From an uncultured Erwinia sp. (GTDB taxonomy: Bacteria; Pseudomonadota; Gammaproteobacteria; Enterobacterales; Enterobacteriaceae), in NCBI GenBank assembly GCA_946221915.1, contig CAMIKG010000015.1, forward strand, positions 1 to 64,000: 64,000 bases of DNA. The letters run 5' to 3'. Within the stretch, counting starts at the first letter, position 1; every line of letters begins with the position of its first letter. The notes below the pieces were generated by a model. That model did no database searches and was not told the origin of the DNA. It saw nothing but the letters and a program-made list of their open reading frames with translations. Made by a program: the position numbers and the translations under genes. This document shows, one piece after another, positions 46,251 to 55,558 of the stretch.

Positions 46251-47429
46251 ATGGCAAACGATTATCATCACGGCGTTCGCGTGATTGAAGTCAATGAAGG
46301 TGTGCGTCCCATCCGTACCGTTTCCACAGCGGTGATTGGTGTAGTCTGTACCAGTAATGATGCCGATGCGGCCGTTTTCCCGCTCGATACTCCGGTGCTG
46401 CTGACAGATGTGCGCTCCGCTCTGGGCAGCGCCGGAGACCATGGCACACTGGCGCATACACTGGATGCCATCGCCGACCAAACGCAACCGTTAGTGGTAG
46501 TGGTTCGGGCAGCCGAAGGTGAAACTGACGCCGAAACCACCGCCAATATTATCGGCGGCAGTACGCCAGCCGGGAAATATACCGGTATGAAAGCACTGCT
46601 GGATTCACAAATTCAGCTCAGAGTAAAACCGCGCATTCTTGCGGTGCCCGGCCTGGATTCGCTGCCAGTGGCAACCGAACTACTGAGTATTTGCCAGCAG
46701 CTACGCGCTTTCAGCTATCTGTCGGCTTTTGAGGCCCAGACCAAAGAAGAAGCCGTGCAGTATCGTGTTCAAATCGGTGCGCGGGAAGCGATGATTATCT
46801 GGCCAGAATTTGTTGGTTTTGATACTCAGGCCGCAGCGGAACGCATCCTGTATGCCACCGCCCGCGCTGTTGGGCTACGCGCAAAAATCGACGAAGAAAC
46901 TGGCTGGCATAAAACATTATCCAACGTCGATGTGAATGGCGTAACGGGCATCTCGCGCAGCGTATTCTGGGACTTGCAGTCTACTGCCACCGACTCTGAC
47001 TACCTTAACAGCCACGACGTCACCACACTGATTTGTCATAGCGGCTATCGTTTTTGGGGTTCACGTACCTGCAGCAGCGATCCGCTGTTCGCCTTTGAGA
47101 ACTATACCCGCACTGCCCACGTGCTGGCCGACACCATGGCAGACGCCCATTTCTGGGCCGTCGACAAACCACAGCACCCCACCCTGTTTCGCGACATCCT
47201 CGAAGGCGTCAACGCCAAGTTCCGCGAACTTAAAGGCAACGGCTACATCGTAGATGGCACCGCGTGGTTCGATCCCGCAGCCAACCCTCCTGACATTCTG
47301 AAAGCGGGTAAAGCCTGGATCGATTACGACTACACGCCGGTACCGCCGCTGGAAAACCTGACATTCCGCCAGCGTATTACTGACCGCTACCTGATCAATC
47401 TGGCTGAATCCATCGCCACCACAACCTGA
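46251..47429 (+). CDS. FI: Tail sheath protein (P2 gpFI)
   Basis: 392 residues. YHHGVRVIEVNEGVRPIRTV is the family start; ARAVGLRAKIDEETGWHKTLSN and GVTGISRSVFWDLQ are conserved, as is the ending FRQRITDRYLINL. The contractile outer sheath. It opens the second tail operon. Confidence 0.97.
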   Translation: MANDYHHGVRVIEVNEGVRPIRTVSTAVIGVVCTSNDADAAVFPLDTPVLLTDVRSALGSAGDHGTLAHTLDAIADQTQPLVVVVRAAEGETDAETTANIIGGSTPAGKYTGMKALLDSQIQLRVKPRILAVPGLDSLPVATELLSICQQLRAFSYLSAFEAQTKEEAVQYRVQIGAREAMIIWPEFVGFDTQAAAERILYATARAVGLRAKIDEETGWHKTLSNVDVNGVTGISRSVFWDLQSTATDSDYLNSHDVTTLICHSGYRFWGSRTCSSDPLFAFENYTRTAHVLADTMADAHFWAVDKPQHPTLFRDILEGVNAKFRELKGNGYIVDGTAWFDPAANPPDILKAGKAWIDYDYTPVPPLENLTFRQRITDRYLINLAESIATTT

Positions 47430-47443
47430 CGGGAGGATGCGTT

Positions 47444-47959
47444 ATGGCCTTACCCAGCAAACTGAAATACCTCAATCTGTTTAACGAAGGCGACATCTAC
47501 CTGGCACAGGTGGAGTCGTTCACCCCAGCCAAACTGACCCGCAAGCTGGAAGCTTATCGTGGCGGCGGTATGAATGGTGCTGCACATATCGATCTGGGGT
47601 TAGACGATGAAGCCTTAAGTGTGGAATGGTCGGTTGGCGGTTACGAATTGCGGGCGCTGCGGCAAATCGGCTGGACCAGTATCAGTGGTGTGATGCTGCG
47701 CTTCACAGGTGCGATTCAGCGTGAAGATAGCGAAGCATACGATGCGGTGGAAATCGTCGTGCGTGGGCGCCACAAGGAACTGGATCGCGGCGAGTATAAA
47801 CAGGGAGAGAATTCTGCGACCAAAATCAGCACGTTATGTACGTATTACAAAGAGTCAGTTAACGGCGAAGCGATTGTCGAAATTGATACGGTGAATTTTA
47901 TCGAAAACATTGATGGCAAAGATCGCCTGGCTGGCGCACGGCGCGCGATTGGCCTGTAA
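47444..47959 (+). CDS. FII: Major tail tube protein (P2 gpFII)
   Basis: 171 residues. MALPSKLKYLNLFNEGDIYL, VEWSVGGYELRALRQIGW and the ending DGKDRLAGARRAIGL are P2-family features. It builds the inner tube through which DNA passes. Confidence 0.97.
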   Translation: MALPSKLKYLNLFNEGDIYLAQVESFTPAKLTRKLEAYRGGGMNGAAHIDLGLDDEALSVEWSVGGYELRALRQIGWTSISGVMLRFTGAIQREDSEAYDAVEIVVRGRHKELDRGEYKQGENSATKISTLCTYYKESVNGEAIVEIDTVNFIENIDGKDRLAGARRAIGL

Positions 47960-47968
47960 GGATGGACG

Positions 47969-48265
47969 ATGAACGAACGTAAAACCGTAACCTTAAATAC
48001 TCCCCTGAAGCGCGGCGAGACTGAATTGAGCGATTTTCAGCTGCGCAAGCCGCTGGGTGGCGATTTGCGCGGTGTCAGCCTGGTGGAATTACTGAGCCTG
48101 AATGTCGATGCATTAACCACCGTTCTGCCGCGTATTACCGCTCCGGCGCTGAACAGACATGAAGTAGCGCAGCTGGACTTTATCGACCTGACGGCTTTCG
48201 GCACGGCGGTAATCAGTTTTTTGCCGCAGACCTTACCGGAAGCAACGGATACCCTGAGCACATAG
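47969..48265 (+). CDS. E: Tail assembly protein E (P2 gpE)
   Basis: 98 residues. Start MNERKTVTLNTPLKRGETEL; LRKPLGGDLRGVSLVELL and AQLDFIDLTAFG. The slippery TTTTTTG at 48217-48223 allows a longer product, E+E'. A tail chaperone-type protein that works with gpT during tail assembly. Confidence 0.93.
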   Translation: MNERKTVTLNTPLKRGETELSDFQLRKPLGGDLRGVSLVELLSLNVDALTTVLPRITAPALNRHEVAQLDFIDLTAFGTAVISFLPQTLPEATDTLST

Positions 48266-48387
48266 AGGATGCGCAGGCTGATATTGCGGTGGTTTTTCAC
48301 TGGTCACTGTCAGCGCTGGACGCATTATCCCTCAGGGAAACCCTTTACTGGCGCGAACAGGCGCGTCAGCGTAGCGGTACAGAATAA
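47969..48387 (+). CDS. E': E+E' frameshift product (tail assembly chaperone)
   Basis: A -1 slip on T-TTT-TTG (48217-48223) leads from E into the overlapping frame, giving about 139 residues: the first 85 of E, then AADLTGSNGYPEHIEDAQAD and on to WREQARQRSGTE, ending TAA at 48385-48387, which overlaps the T start (TAATG). The same slippery heptamer and gene arrangement are known in P2, where the -1 product is needed for tail assembly. Confidence 0.85.
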
Positions 48388-51077
48388 TGAGCACACAAAA
48401 CCTTCGCCTTCAGGTGTTACTCAGCGCCGTTGATAAACTGACCCGCCCGTTAAAAAACGTCACTCACAGCACCAGCGCGACGGCCAGAGCCTTAAAGACT
48501 GCACAACAACAGGTGAAAGCACTCAATATGCAGACCGGGCAAATTGACGGCTATCGAAAATTGTCGCGGGATATTGGCGTCACCAGCAATCAATTAACTC
48601 AGGCACAGGCGCGGGTTAAAGCGCTGGCTACCACCATGCACAGCACAACTACTCCAACTACTGCTATGCAGCGCGAACTGGCTAAAGCCCATCAGGAGGC
48701 GCAACGACTAAAAGAACGACATAACCAGCTTACTCAGGCTCAACAGCGCAGCCGCAGCACCTTACGCAGTGCCGGCATCGATACGAAAAACCTGGGCCAG
48801 CGCCAGCGCGAATTGCGCCAGCATCTTGATGCCGCCAGCCGTAGTGTGGAACAACAGCGTAAGCAGCTGGAGCGATTAAACCGTCAGCAGCAAAGAATGA
48901 ATAACGCCAGAGCCAGCTATGCTGCCGCAACAGAGGCACGCAACAAACTGGCGGGATTTGGTGCTACTGCCACCGCCAGCGGTGCTGGCATGCTGTACGG
49001 CGCTTCACGCACAATGATGCCCGGCTACGACTTCGATACTGGCATGTCTCGCGTGCAGGCGTTAACCCGCACCGATAAAGATTCAACAGAATTAAAACAC
49101 CTGCGGGATCAGGCGAGGCAGCTTGGTGCATCGACGTCATTTACCGCTAATGATGTTGCCGGTGGACAGGGCTTTCTGGCGATGGCCGGTTACACGCCCG
49201 ACAAGATCGTGCAGGCGATGCCACATATGCTGGATTTGGCTAAAGCTTCTGGCATGGACAGTCAGCTTGCTGAAGTTGCCGATATTGCCTCCAATATTCA
49301 GTCTGCCTGGAAAATCCCGGCGGATCAGATGCAGCGTATGGCAGATGCTTTAACCTTTACCTTCACCACTTCGAATACTGATTTACGTATGCTCGGTGAA
49401 ACCATGAAGTATGTCGGCCCCGCCGCGCAGGCAGCAGGTCAAGACTTTGCAACTGTGTCTGCAATGATCGGTATGCTGGGTAACGTCGGAATTCAGGGAT
49501 CGCAGGCAGGTACTTCATTACGTATGTCGCTGTTACGGCTGGCAGCACAACCGAAAAAAGCGAGCGAAGCCTTAGCGGCATTAAATGTCTCCGTCGCCGA
49601 CAGCGCTGGCCATATGAAACCCATGCCGCAATTGCTGAGCGAACTCGCTGCCGCATTTAACATCCTGGGTATTAACGGCGTCGGCAACGTCAAAAAAATG
49701 GCCTATATCAAAGATATTTTCGGCGTGGAATCCTCCTCCGCCATGATGGAGCTGCTGGATAAGCAATCCACCATTGCGCCATCACAACGTATCGAAGCCT
49801 ATGCAGAACAGGTTAAAGATTCGTTCGGTACCGCTGGCAGAGTCGCTAAAACCATGGCCGATAATATGAAAGGCGATGTACAGGGTCTGCAATCCGCCTG
49901 GGAAGATTTGGGTATTGAGATGTTTGCATCAGTGGACAGACCGCTGCGCGGTATCACTCAGCGTATAACCAATGTGATCCGCAACACAGGACAGTGGCTG
50001 AAGGAAAATCCCGTGCTGACTGCTACCCTGGTAAAAATCGGCGCGGCTGTCGCGGTGTTTACTGTCGCACTGGGCAGCCTCTCGTTGATGCTGGCCGCCA
50101 TTGTGGGTCCGATGGCGATGTTGAAACTCAGTCTGTCAGTGCTCGGTATTAAGGGCGGAAGCACACTCGGATTGTTAATGAATGCCTTTAAGGGCGTCGG
50201 CAACGCGGTTATCTGGCTGGGCCGCGTTATGCTGGCAAACCCCATTCTGGCGGTGGTGGCATTAATCGCCGGTGCTGCGATCTGGATTTGGCAAAATTGG
50301 CACTGGCTGGGGCCAAAATTTGCCGCGCTATGGAATAGCATCAAAACTACCACACTGAAGGAATGGAACAGCACGGTGTTATTCCTGGAACAGCTGTGGG
50401 GAACCGTCACCAGCGCGATTAGCAGAGCATGGGAGGATATTAAAAATATTGTCAGTCATGCTCTGACAGCCATTGTTCACTTTTTCAGCAACTGGAATTT
50501 ATCGGCGGTGTTTACCAGCGTCTGGGATAATGTACTGAATAGCTTTAATGGCCTGCCGGATAAATTTCTGCAAATCGGCGGCAATATTATGGAAGGACTG
50601 AAACAAGGGATCTTTGCCAAATGGGAAGCTATTAAACAGGGCGTACTGGATCTAGGCAGCAATATTTCTAACTGGTTTAAAGACAAGCTGGGTATTCACT
50701 CGCCATCTCAGGTATTTGCCGAGCTGGGTCGTTTTACCGTAGCAGGACTGGCAACAGGGATTAAAGATAGCACCCGCGATGCTCTGGCCAGCGTCGGCCA
50801 GCTGACTAAACAACTTATCGCCGCAGGTGCAGACTTGACGCTCAGCACTGCAGCAGCGGCCATGCCCTCGATTAGCGCCCAGCCTGATGCCCGTACACCA
50901 CTTTCACCTGCCGCGTTCGCACAGCCCACCCGCAATAGTACTTCCGTCATCATTCATATTCACGCGGCTCCCGGTATGGATGAGCAACAGCTGGCCAGAA
51001 TGGTAGCCCAGGAACTGGATAAACGTGAACGGCAGAACATCGCCAGACACCTTAGCAGTCTGCGCGATATCGACTGA
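48387..51077 (+). CDS. T: Tail tape measure protein (P2 gpT)
   Basis: 896 residues (P2 about 815). N-terminal coiled coil (residues 20-190, LNRQQQRMNNARASYAAATEA), conserved tape-measure block GFLAMAGYTPDKIVQAMPHM through MAYIKDIFGVESSSAMMELL, hydrophobic segments at about 550-640, and the motif KDKLGIHSPSQVFAELGRFT near 765. It sets tail length and may enter the host membrane during DNA injection. Confidence 0.95.
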   Translation: MSTQNLRLQVLLSAVDKLTRPLKNVTHSTSATARALKTAQQQVKALNMQTGQIDGYRKLSRDIGVTSNQLTQAQARVKALATTMHSTTTPTTAMQRELAKAHQEAQRLKERHNQLTQAQQRSRSTLRSAGIDTKNLGQRQRELRQHLDAASRSVEQQRKQLERLNRQQQRMNNARASYAAATEARNKLAGFGATATASGAGMLYGASRTMMPGYDFDTGMSRVQALTRTDKDSTELKHLRDQARQLGASTSFTANDVAGGQGFLAMAGYTPDKIVQAMPHMLDLAKASGMDSQLAEVADIASNIQSAWKIPADQMQRMADALTFTFTTSNTDLRMLGETMKYVGPAAQAAGQDFATVSAMIGMLGNVGIQGSQAGTSLRMSLLRLAAQPKKASEALAALNVSVADSAGHMKPMPQLLSELAAAFNILGINGVGNVKKMAYIKDIFGVESSSAMMELLDKQSTIAPSQRIEAYAEQVKDSFGTAGRVAKTMADNMKGDVQGLQSAWEDLGIEMFASVDRPLRGITQRITNVIRNTGQWLKENPVLTATLVKIGAAVAVFTVALGSLSLMLAAIVGPMAMLKLSLSVLGIKGGSTLGLLMNAFKGVGNAVIWLGRVMLANPILAVVALIAGAAIWIWQNWHWLGPKFAALWNSIKTTTLKEWNSTVLFLEQLWGTVTSAISRAWEDIKNIVSHALTAIVHFFSNWNLSAVFTSVWDNVLNSFNGLPDKFLQIGGNIMEGLKQGIFAKWEAIKQGVLDLGSNISNWFKDKLGIHSPSQVFAELGRFTVAGLATGIKDSTRDALASVGQLTKQLIAAGADLTLSTAAAAMPSISAQPDARTPLSPAAFAQPTRNSTSVIIHIHAAPGMDEQQLARMVAQELDKRERQNIARHLSSLRDID

Positions 51078-51089
51078 GGAAAAACCATT

Positions 51090-51518
51090 ATGATGATGGT
51101 ATTAGGTCTGTTTGTTTTCAGTCTCAGAACGCTGCCTTACCAGGATATGCAGCACGCTATTGCATGGCGACACCCCGCCAGCTCGCGAGTTGGCCAGCGC
51201 CCGGCCAGCCAGTTTATTGGCGTGGACAATGAAACTATCACGTTAAACGGTGTGCTGTTGCCTGAACTCACCGGCGGACGCTTTACCATCCTCTTTCTGC
51301 GCAAAATGGCCGATCAGGGTAAAGCATGGCCACTGATTGAAGGTACCGGATCGATTCTCGGTTGGTTTGTGATTGAAAGCCTGAACATCACTAAAAGTGT
51401 ATTTTTCCGCGATGGGGCTGCGCGGCGTATCGAGTTCACGCTGGCGCTTAAGCGCGCAGATGCGCCTGCGTTATCCGGTTTGATGGGCGATGCCGTTACC
51501 ACGATGGAGGGGCTATGA
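51090..51518 (+). CDS. U: Tail protein U (P2 gpU)
   Basis: 142 residues; three successive ATG codons (51090, 51093, 51096) make the exact start uncertain. GLFVFSLRTLPYQDMQHAIA, ILFLRKMADQGKAWPLIEG and the ending ALSGLMGD follow the family. In P2 it belongs to the tail end-structure assembly. It overlaps D by 4 bp. Confidence 0.93.
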   Translation: MMMVLGLFVFSLRTLPYQDMQHAIAWRHPASSRVGQRPASQFIGVDNETITLNGVLLPELTGGRFTILFLRKMADQGKAWPLIEGTGSILGWFVIESLNITKSVFFRDGAARRIEFTLALKRADAPALSGLMGDAVTTMEGL

Positions 51519-52609
51519 TACTGCCACCATTATTGAACAGCCTATCCGGTGCCCAGCCGCAACCTGAATTTAGCGTAATGCTTGATGGCAGGGACATTAC
51601 GCATAACTTAAGCCATCGCCTAATAAGCCTGACGATCACGGATAACAGAGGCTTTGAAGCGGATGAACTTCAGCTCGAGCTGGACGACAGCGACGGCCTG
51701 CTGTTATTACCTGCCAAAGGCTCGAAGCTGCATATTTCGCTGGGCTGGAAAGACGCAGGCGTTACGCATCAGAACGTCTTTACCGTGGATGAGCTGGAGC
51801 ATACTGGCACACCTGATGTGCTCAGTATCCGTGCCCGCAGCGCGAATTTTCGCGAAACACTGAACGTCAAAAGAGAGCAAAGCTACCACGCTGTTACCCT
51901 GGGAGCGATTGTGCAGACCATTGCAGCGCGTCATAAGCTGGAATCCGCCGTCAGCGCTGAACTGGCGAATATCGCTGTAGAACATATCGACCAGACCAAT
52001 GAAGCGGACGGATCGTTTCTGACCCGGCTGGCGCAGCAATATGGCGCGATAGCCTGCGTGAAGGATGACAAACTTATTCTGCTCCCCATAGGCTCGGGTA
52101 AAACCGCCAGCGGCCAGCCACTACCGGTCGCCACTATCACCCGCGCCGCAGGCGACAGTCATCGTTTTAACATGGCAGACCGGGAAGCCTATACCGGTGT
52201 GACAGCATACTGGCTGGATACCCGCGCAGCAGAAAAGAAAGCGGCAGCAGTTAAACGGCAGAAAACTGCGAAACCGAAACCCAGCGATCAGGATGCAATA
52301 TATTACGATGACAGTGTGCTGGTCGGAGCCGAAGGGAATGTGAAAATTTTACGCCATACCTATGCCAGCCAGGGTAATGCTTATCGGGCAGCCAAAAGTG
52401 TATGGGAACAATTGCAGCGCGGAGCGGCAACGTTTAGCCTGACTTTGGCGAGAGGCAGGCCAGATCTATTTCCTGAGTTGCCGGTGCGGGTTGAAGGGTT
52501 TAAGGCGGAGATCGATGGGGTTGGTTGGACGGTGGTGAGGTGTGTGCATTCGCTAAATGGTAGTAAGGGTTATGTGACCATAGTAGAGTTTGAGTTGGAG
52601 CATCAATAG
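51515..52609 (+). CDS. D: Tail protein D (P2 gpD), baseplate hub
   Basis: 364 residues. LISLTITDNRGFEADELQLE, SRSANFRETLNVKREQSYH-like (RARSANFRETLNVK), DQTNEADGSFLTRLAQQYGA and the end LARGRPDLFPELPVRVEGF. Hub protein of the late control D family. Last gene of the late region, followed by a strong terminator. Confidence 0.95.
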   Translation: MILPPLLNSLSGAQPQPEFSVMLDGRDITHNLSHRLISLTITDNRGFEADELQLELDDSDGLLLLPAKGSKLHISLGWKDAGVTHQNVFTVDELEHTGTPDVLSIRARSANFRETLNVKREQSYHAVTLGAIVQTIAARHKLESAVSAELANIAVEHIDQTNEADGSFLTRLAQQYGAIACVKDDKLILLPIGSGKTASGQPLPVATITRAAGDSHRFNMADREAYTGVTAYWLDTRAAEKKAAAVKRQKTAKPKPSDQDAIYYDDSVLVGAEGNVKILRHTYASQGNAYRAAKSVWEQLQRGAATFSLTLARGRPDLFPELPVRVEGFKAEIDGVGWTVVRCVHSLNGSKGYVTIVEFELEHQ

Positions 52610-52645
52610 AACTCAGCCATCATCAATGAGAAACTTAACCCGCAG

Positions 52646-52678
52646 GGTATAGGGTAAGATACCCTATACCACTTTTTC
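52646..52678 (+). terminator. Rho-independent terminator after D
   Basis: Stem GGTATAGGGTA / TACCCTATACC (11 bp, no mismatch), loop AGA, then ACTTTTTCT. Placed 36 bp past the D stop, it ends the FI-D operon before the opposing CBASS operon. Confidence 0.9.
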
Positions 52679-52773
52679 TAAGATAGTTTCCTTATTGGCA
52701 AGCTAGGAAAGGGAATGTTCTTCCGGCCAGAGCATAATCCTATGTTGGAAAGACTACCGTTGCGCCATACCAG

Positions 52774-53706
52774 TCATGCCATAGGTTTCAGTGAGTTCAT
52801 TCTTTCTGCATAAGCATTGAATATACGGTCATAGCGTTCTTCATCTTTCATTCTGTTATACCTGTGAACTCGATCCGGAACGGGATTCCCGGATGAACGA
52901 TAAATGAATATCTGATCCTGAATATTTCTTGAAAGTTTTTTTAGATGCCCTTCATCGAATTCACCTGACTCTGTTATCTTATCCATTTCAGACTCGATCT
53001 TTTGGCGTAGTTCGTCCGCACGGGCAACCGACTTCTTGTTTTCGCTAACATAACGGTAATAAAACTGATAGACCGGAGCCAGCAACGCGACAAGGGAAAA
53101 TATATTAGCCGAGGGGGGATTAATAATAATAGCAAGTACTAGCAACACAATACCATTAACCACTAAAATTCCAGAAAGTACGTTAGATATTATCATCTTT
53201 AAGCGAGCATCCCAGCCAAGGTTTTTACTCTGACATAGCAGCGTCATTACCGCAGAGGGGAGAGGAATTGAATAGTTCAGGTACCAGTTGGTAAGACTGA
53301 CATTTCCGTTTTTCATCAGATGCTGGTCAGCTGGTTCTACCCATTCATTCAGGCTGGGACGCTTACCCGCAACAACATCATTCCATTCCATCGCAAACAA
53401 GCGTGTGTCGAACTCTTCCTGAATACGTGCAGCCACCCTTTTAATTGAGCCAATGTGGTTAAGCGATAAATTATTAATAAAAAGCATAACAAAGCCGTAA
53501 ACGGTTAAGGAGGTTTTTAGCCATGGAAATGTGTAGCCCGGAAAAAAGCTCAGTATAAGATAAATGACAGATACCACTGTCGGAACCAACACTGCCAGAA
53601 CAAAACTGTACGCCAAGTATCTTTTTACCTTCGAATAGAGTTCTCGCTGTGCCGCTTGCAGATCAATCATCTCGGGTTGGTTCTGGTTTTCAAAGTAATG
53701 ATTCAT
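52774..53706 (-). CDS. S-4TM family putative pore-forming effector (CBASS effector)
   Basis: 310 residues. Four membrane segments in two pairs: about 30-55 (LAYSFVLAVLVPTVVSVIYLI) and 66-84, then 170-195 and 197-216 (GIVLLVLAIIINPPSANIFS). Cytosolic helical C-terminal region (about 220-300) with many charged residues. The pattern and stretches such as RPSLNEWVEPADQHLMKNG follow the S-4TM family, predicted to open the membrane when the partner cyclase makes its signal. It overlaps the CD-NTase stop (TAATG), so the two are translated together. Confidence 0.85.
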   Translation of the reverse strand: MNHYFENQNQPEMIDLQAAQRELYSKVKRYLAYSFVLAVLVPTVVSVIYLILSFFPGYTFPWLKTSLTVYGFVMLFINNLSLNHIGSIKRVAARIQEEFDTRLFAMEWNDVVAGKRPSLNEWVEPADQHLMKNGNVSLTNWYLNYSIPLPSAVMTLLCQSKNLGWDARLKMIISNVLSGILVVNGIVLLVLAIIINPPSANIFSLVALLAPVYQFYYRYVSENKKSVARADELRQKIESEMDKITESGEFDEGHLKKLSRNIQDQIFIYRSSGNPVPDRVHRYNRMKDEERYDRIFNAYAERMNSLKPMA

Positions 53707-54710
53707 TATGCTGTTCCTAAAGGAAAATCATTGCCCAGAACCTGCTGCCAGCGTTTGCCGGACTCCAACGGCTCACTGAATTCCAGCGCTATAGCCTCCT
53801 CTGCTAGAGCGGCATCAGCAGTTGCTTTTTCCCATACTTTCCATCGATCATCTGAGCTCAGGTTGTTAATATCTCCTTGAAAGCTTTTCTGGTCGTAGAC
53901 AGAGCCCAAGATAGCGCTGCCCAGAGCTCGCAGAGCATGGGGAAATTCCCGATCGACCCACTCACTTACGCCCCCTTGAATAAGGCTTTCATAGCGGTTA
54001 AGTAATATAGTTTCTAATAGATACGAGCCGATTGCAGGCACACCACGTTTTCGCTTCCAATATTTCACAAGACGAATAGCGTTCAATACTCTGCCATCAT
54101 GTTTCTGATTCAGCCGGGTAGTGCGTTCTTTATCAATTCTAGGATCAGTTTTTTTCCAGTTCCCGTATCCGTCGGGAATAAGATAAAAATTTGTTCCATC
54201 TGCTTCCGGTACAGTGCTGAAAGCTGGCACTATATCAAAGTTCCAGGTTCGGGTAAGCAGTTTTAGCGTTGCTGCTTCTCCTTGCCTCTTGCTGTCAGAA
54301 TTTGAATACTGTGGTACTGCATTGAGCGATGAAACAAATTTGTTTACGACTTTCCTTGAGTTTATCCACTGCCCTGAATCATCAAGATAATTTAAAAATC
54401 GAGAATTTTCACCGGGCGAAAGATAGACAGTACTTCCATAATCCCAATATTTACTTTCCTGTGCATGCATAATTATCATCATATCGATGTCATCCAACTC
54501 CCTTATTTTTGTTCGACGCGAAAAAGATCCAAACCACATTGCATAATTGCTTTGCAACAGAGGAAATTTATCGTCATTATCAGGGAATTTTGATATCTGT
54601 TCATCAACAAGCCAATTCCGACTTTTTTTACCTTCCTGACTGGATTCAGCTGTGAGATTAACAAAGTCCTTCATTAATGTATTAAATGCAGTATTTACAG
54701 TGTAAGCCAT
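53706..54710 (-). CDS. CD-NTase (SMODS-type nucleotidyltransferase) of a CBASS
   Basis: 334 residues from ATG 54710 (MAYTVNTAFNTLMKDFVNLT); the open frame up to 54881 translates to an unlikely string. Nucleotidyltransferase motif GSFSRRTKIRELDDIDMMII: Gly61-Ser62, metal ligands Asp74 and Asp76, and third Asp159 in TWNFDIVPAF. The C-terminal half (DGRVLNAIRLVKYWKRKRGV) is the OAS-like helical domain. It would make a cyclic or linear oligonucleotide upon phage infection, and S-4TM is its effector. No Cap2/Cap3, HORMA or TRIP13 genes, so a two-gene (type I) CBASS. It lies downstream of, and on the same strand as, the XRE repressor (184-bp gap), so expression in the lysogen is likely. Confidence 0.9.
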   Translation of the reverse strand: MAYTVNTAFNTLMKDFVNLTAESSQEGKKSRNWLVDEQISKFPDNDDKFPLLQSNYAMWFGSFSRRTKIRELDDIDMMIIMHAQESKYWDYGSTVYLSPGENSRFLNYLDDSGQWINSRKVVNKFVSSLNAVPQYSNSDSKRQGEAATLKLLTRTWNFDIVPAFSTVPEADGTNFYLIPDGYGNWKKTDPRIDKERTTRLNQKHDGRVLNAIRLVKYWKRKRGVPAIGSYLLETILLNRYESLIQGGVSEWVDREFPHALRALGSAILGSVYDQKSFQGDINNLSSDDRWKVWEKATADAALAEEAIALEFSEPLESGKRWQQVLGNDFPLGTA

Positions 54711-54894
54711 GATGCAGTCCTTTATGCAGAAGAAAGAATAAGATTCAGCGCGGTCGAATAGCCGGTCCGGCTGTAAGGTTATACAACTATTTTTGCTTCT
54801 TATCAGTTCAGCCCTAAGGCAGGGTGTACTGTCCAGTACTCGCTTCCGGCTGACGATTCTTCCAGACAGGATAAGAAGCATTAGCCTAATACCG

Positions 54895-55233
54895 TCATCG
54901 AGACTCAGCTTTATTTATTTCTGATTGCGCAAGCGCAGCACTAACTTCCGTAAGAGTCACCTTTCGTTCTGGTGACGCCGCACGGTAGTTTTCAATCAAT
55001 GCTGTTTCTTCATTAGACAAACCAGTTACAGGCATTCGTGTTCCCGTCAGGACATACAAAATATCAACACCCGCCGCCGCTATTGCTGTCAGATATTCAC
55101 TATCAGGATTGCGGATACCGTTTTCATAATTGCTTTGTGCATTCTTTTTTACACCGCCAATAGCGCCGAAAGTTTCCTGATCTATTCCGAAACGCAGACG
55201 TTCTTCCTTTAAACGGATGCCAAATTCACTCAT
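54895..55233 (-). CDS. XRE-family repressor, likely lysogeny regulator
   Basis: 112 residues. N-terminal HTH_3: FGIRLKEERLRFGIDQETFG, then IGGVKKNAQSNYENGIRNPD, and a C-terminal dimer-type helix (EETALIENYRAASPERKVTL). Typical of small P2-like repressors. It is divergent from the early operon; inverted repeats TTCACTCATTCG / CGAATGAGTGAA overlap its start and the facing promoter. It probably keeps the early genes off in the lysogen (inference from context). Confidence 0.8.
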   Translation of the reverse strand: MSEFGIRLKEERLRFGIDQETFGAIGGVKKNAQSNYENGIRNPDSEYLTAIAAAGVDILYVLTGTRMPVTGLSNEETALIENYRAASPERKVTLTEVSAALAQSEINKAESR

Positions 55234-55278
55234 TCGCGTTTATTCACTGTTGACATTTCACCCGAATGAGTGAAATAT
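55225..55278. promoter_or_regulatory. Immunity operators and early promoter
   Basis: TTCACTCATTCG (55225-55236, over the repressor start codon) and its exact reverse complement CGAATGAGTGAA (55263-55274). Half-copies TTCACT (55243-55248) and TTTCAC (55256-55261) lie between. TTGACA (55250-55255) with AAATAT 17 bases on (55273-55278) would be the rightward early promoter, covered by the second operator. Confidence 0.6.
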
Positions 55279-55313
55279 GAATTGTGTAATGTTGATAATC
55301 ATACTATACCACT

Positions 55314-55520
55314 ATGAAAACAAATGAAAATGGACAGCGGTCCAGAGCACCGCAAGGTGTGATGGCTCATCGCCCTGTCGCGATGCGTCTGCTACCCGCA
55401 GAAATAGCGGAACTGGAAGCGATCTCGCTTGAAGAAAACCGGTCGATGTCCAGTATGGCAAGACTAATTTATTTGAATGGAATCACACTGTTTCGACAGG
55501 CATCAGGTAAGGAGCGCTAA
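55314..55520 (+). CDS. Small RHH-like phage regulatory protein
   Basis: 68 residues. After a basic leader (MKTNENGQRSRAPQGVM), the stretch HRPVAMRLLPAEIAELEAI then SLEENRSMSSMARLIYLNGI has the strand-helix-helix form of RHH proteins. First gene of the rightward early operon, so it could be a Cox- or Apl-like switch factor; not certain. Confidence 0.6.
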   Translation: MKTNENGQRSRAPQGVMAHRPVAMRLLPAEIAELEAISLEENRSMSSMARLIYLNGITLFRQASGKER

Positions 55521-55558
55521 CAATTTCAGGTTAAAAAAGCTGGCCAAGGAGGCCGTGA

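Noticed and set aside
54711..54881. Longer CD-NTase start
   Set aside because: The extra 57 residues are unlike any CD-NTase N-terminus; MAYTVNTAF at 54710 is a normal start.
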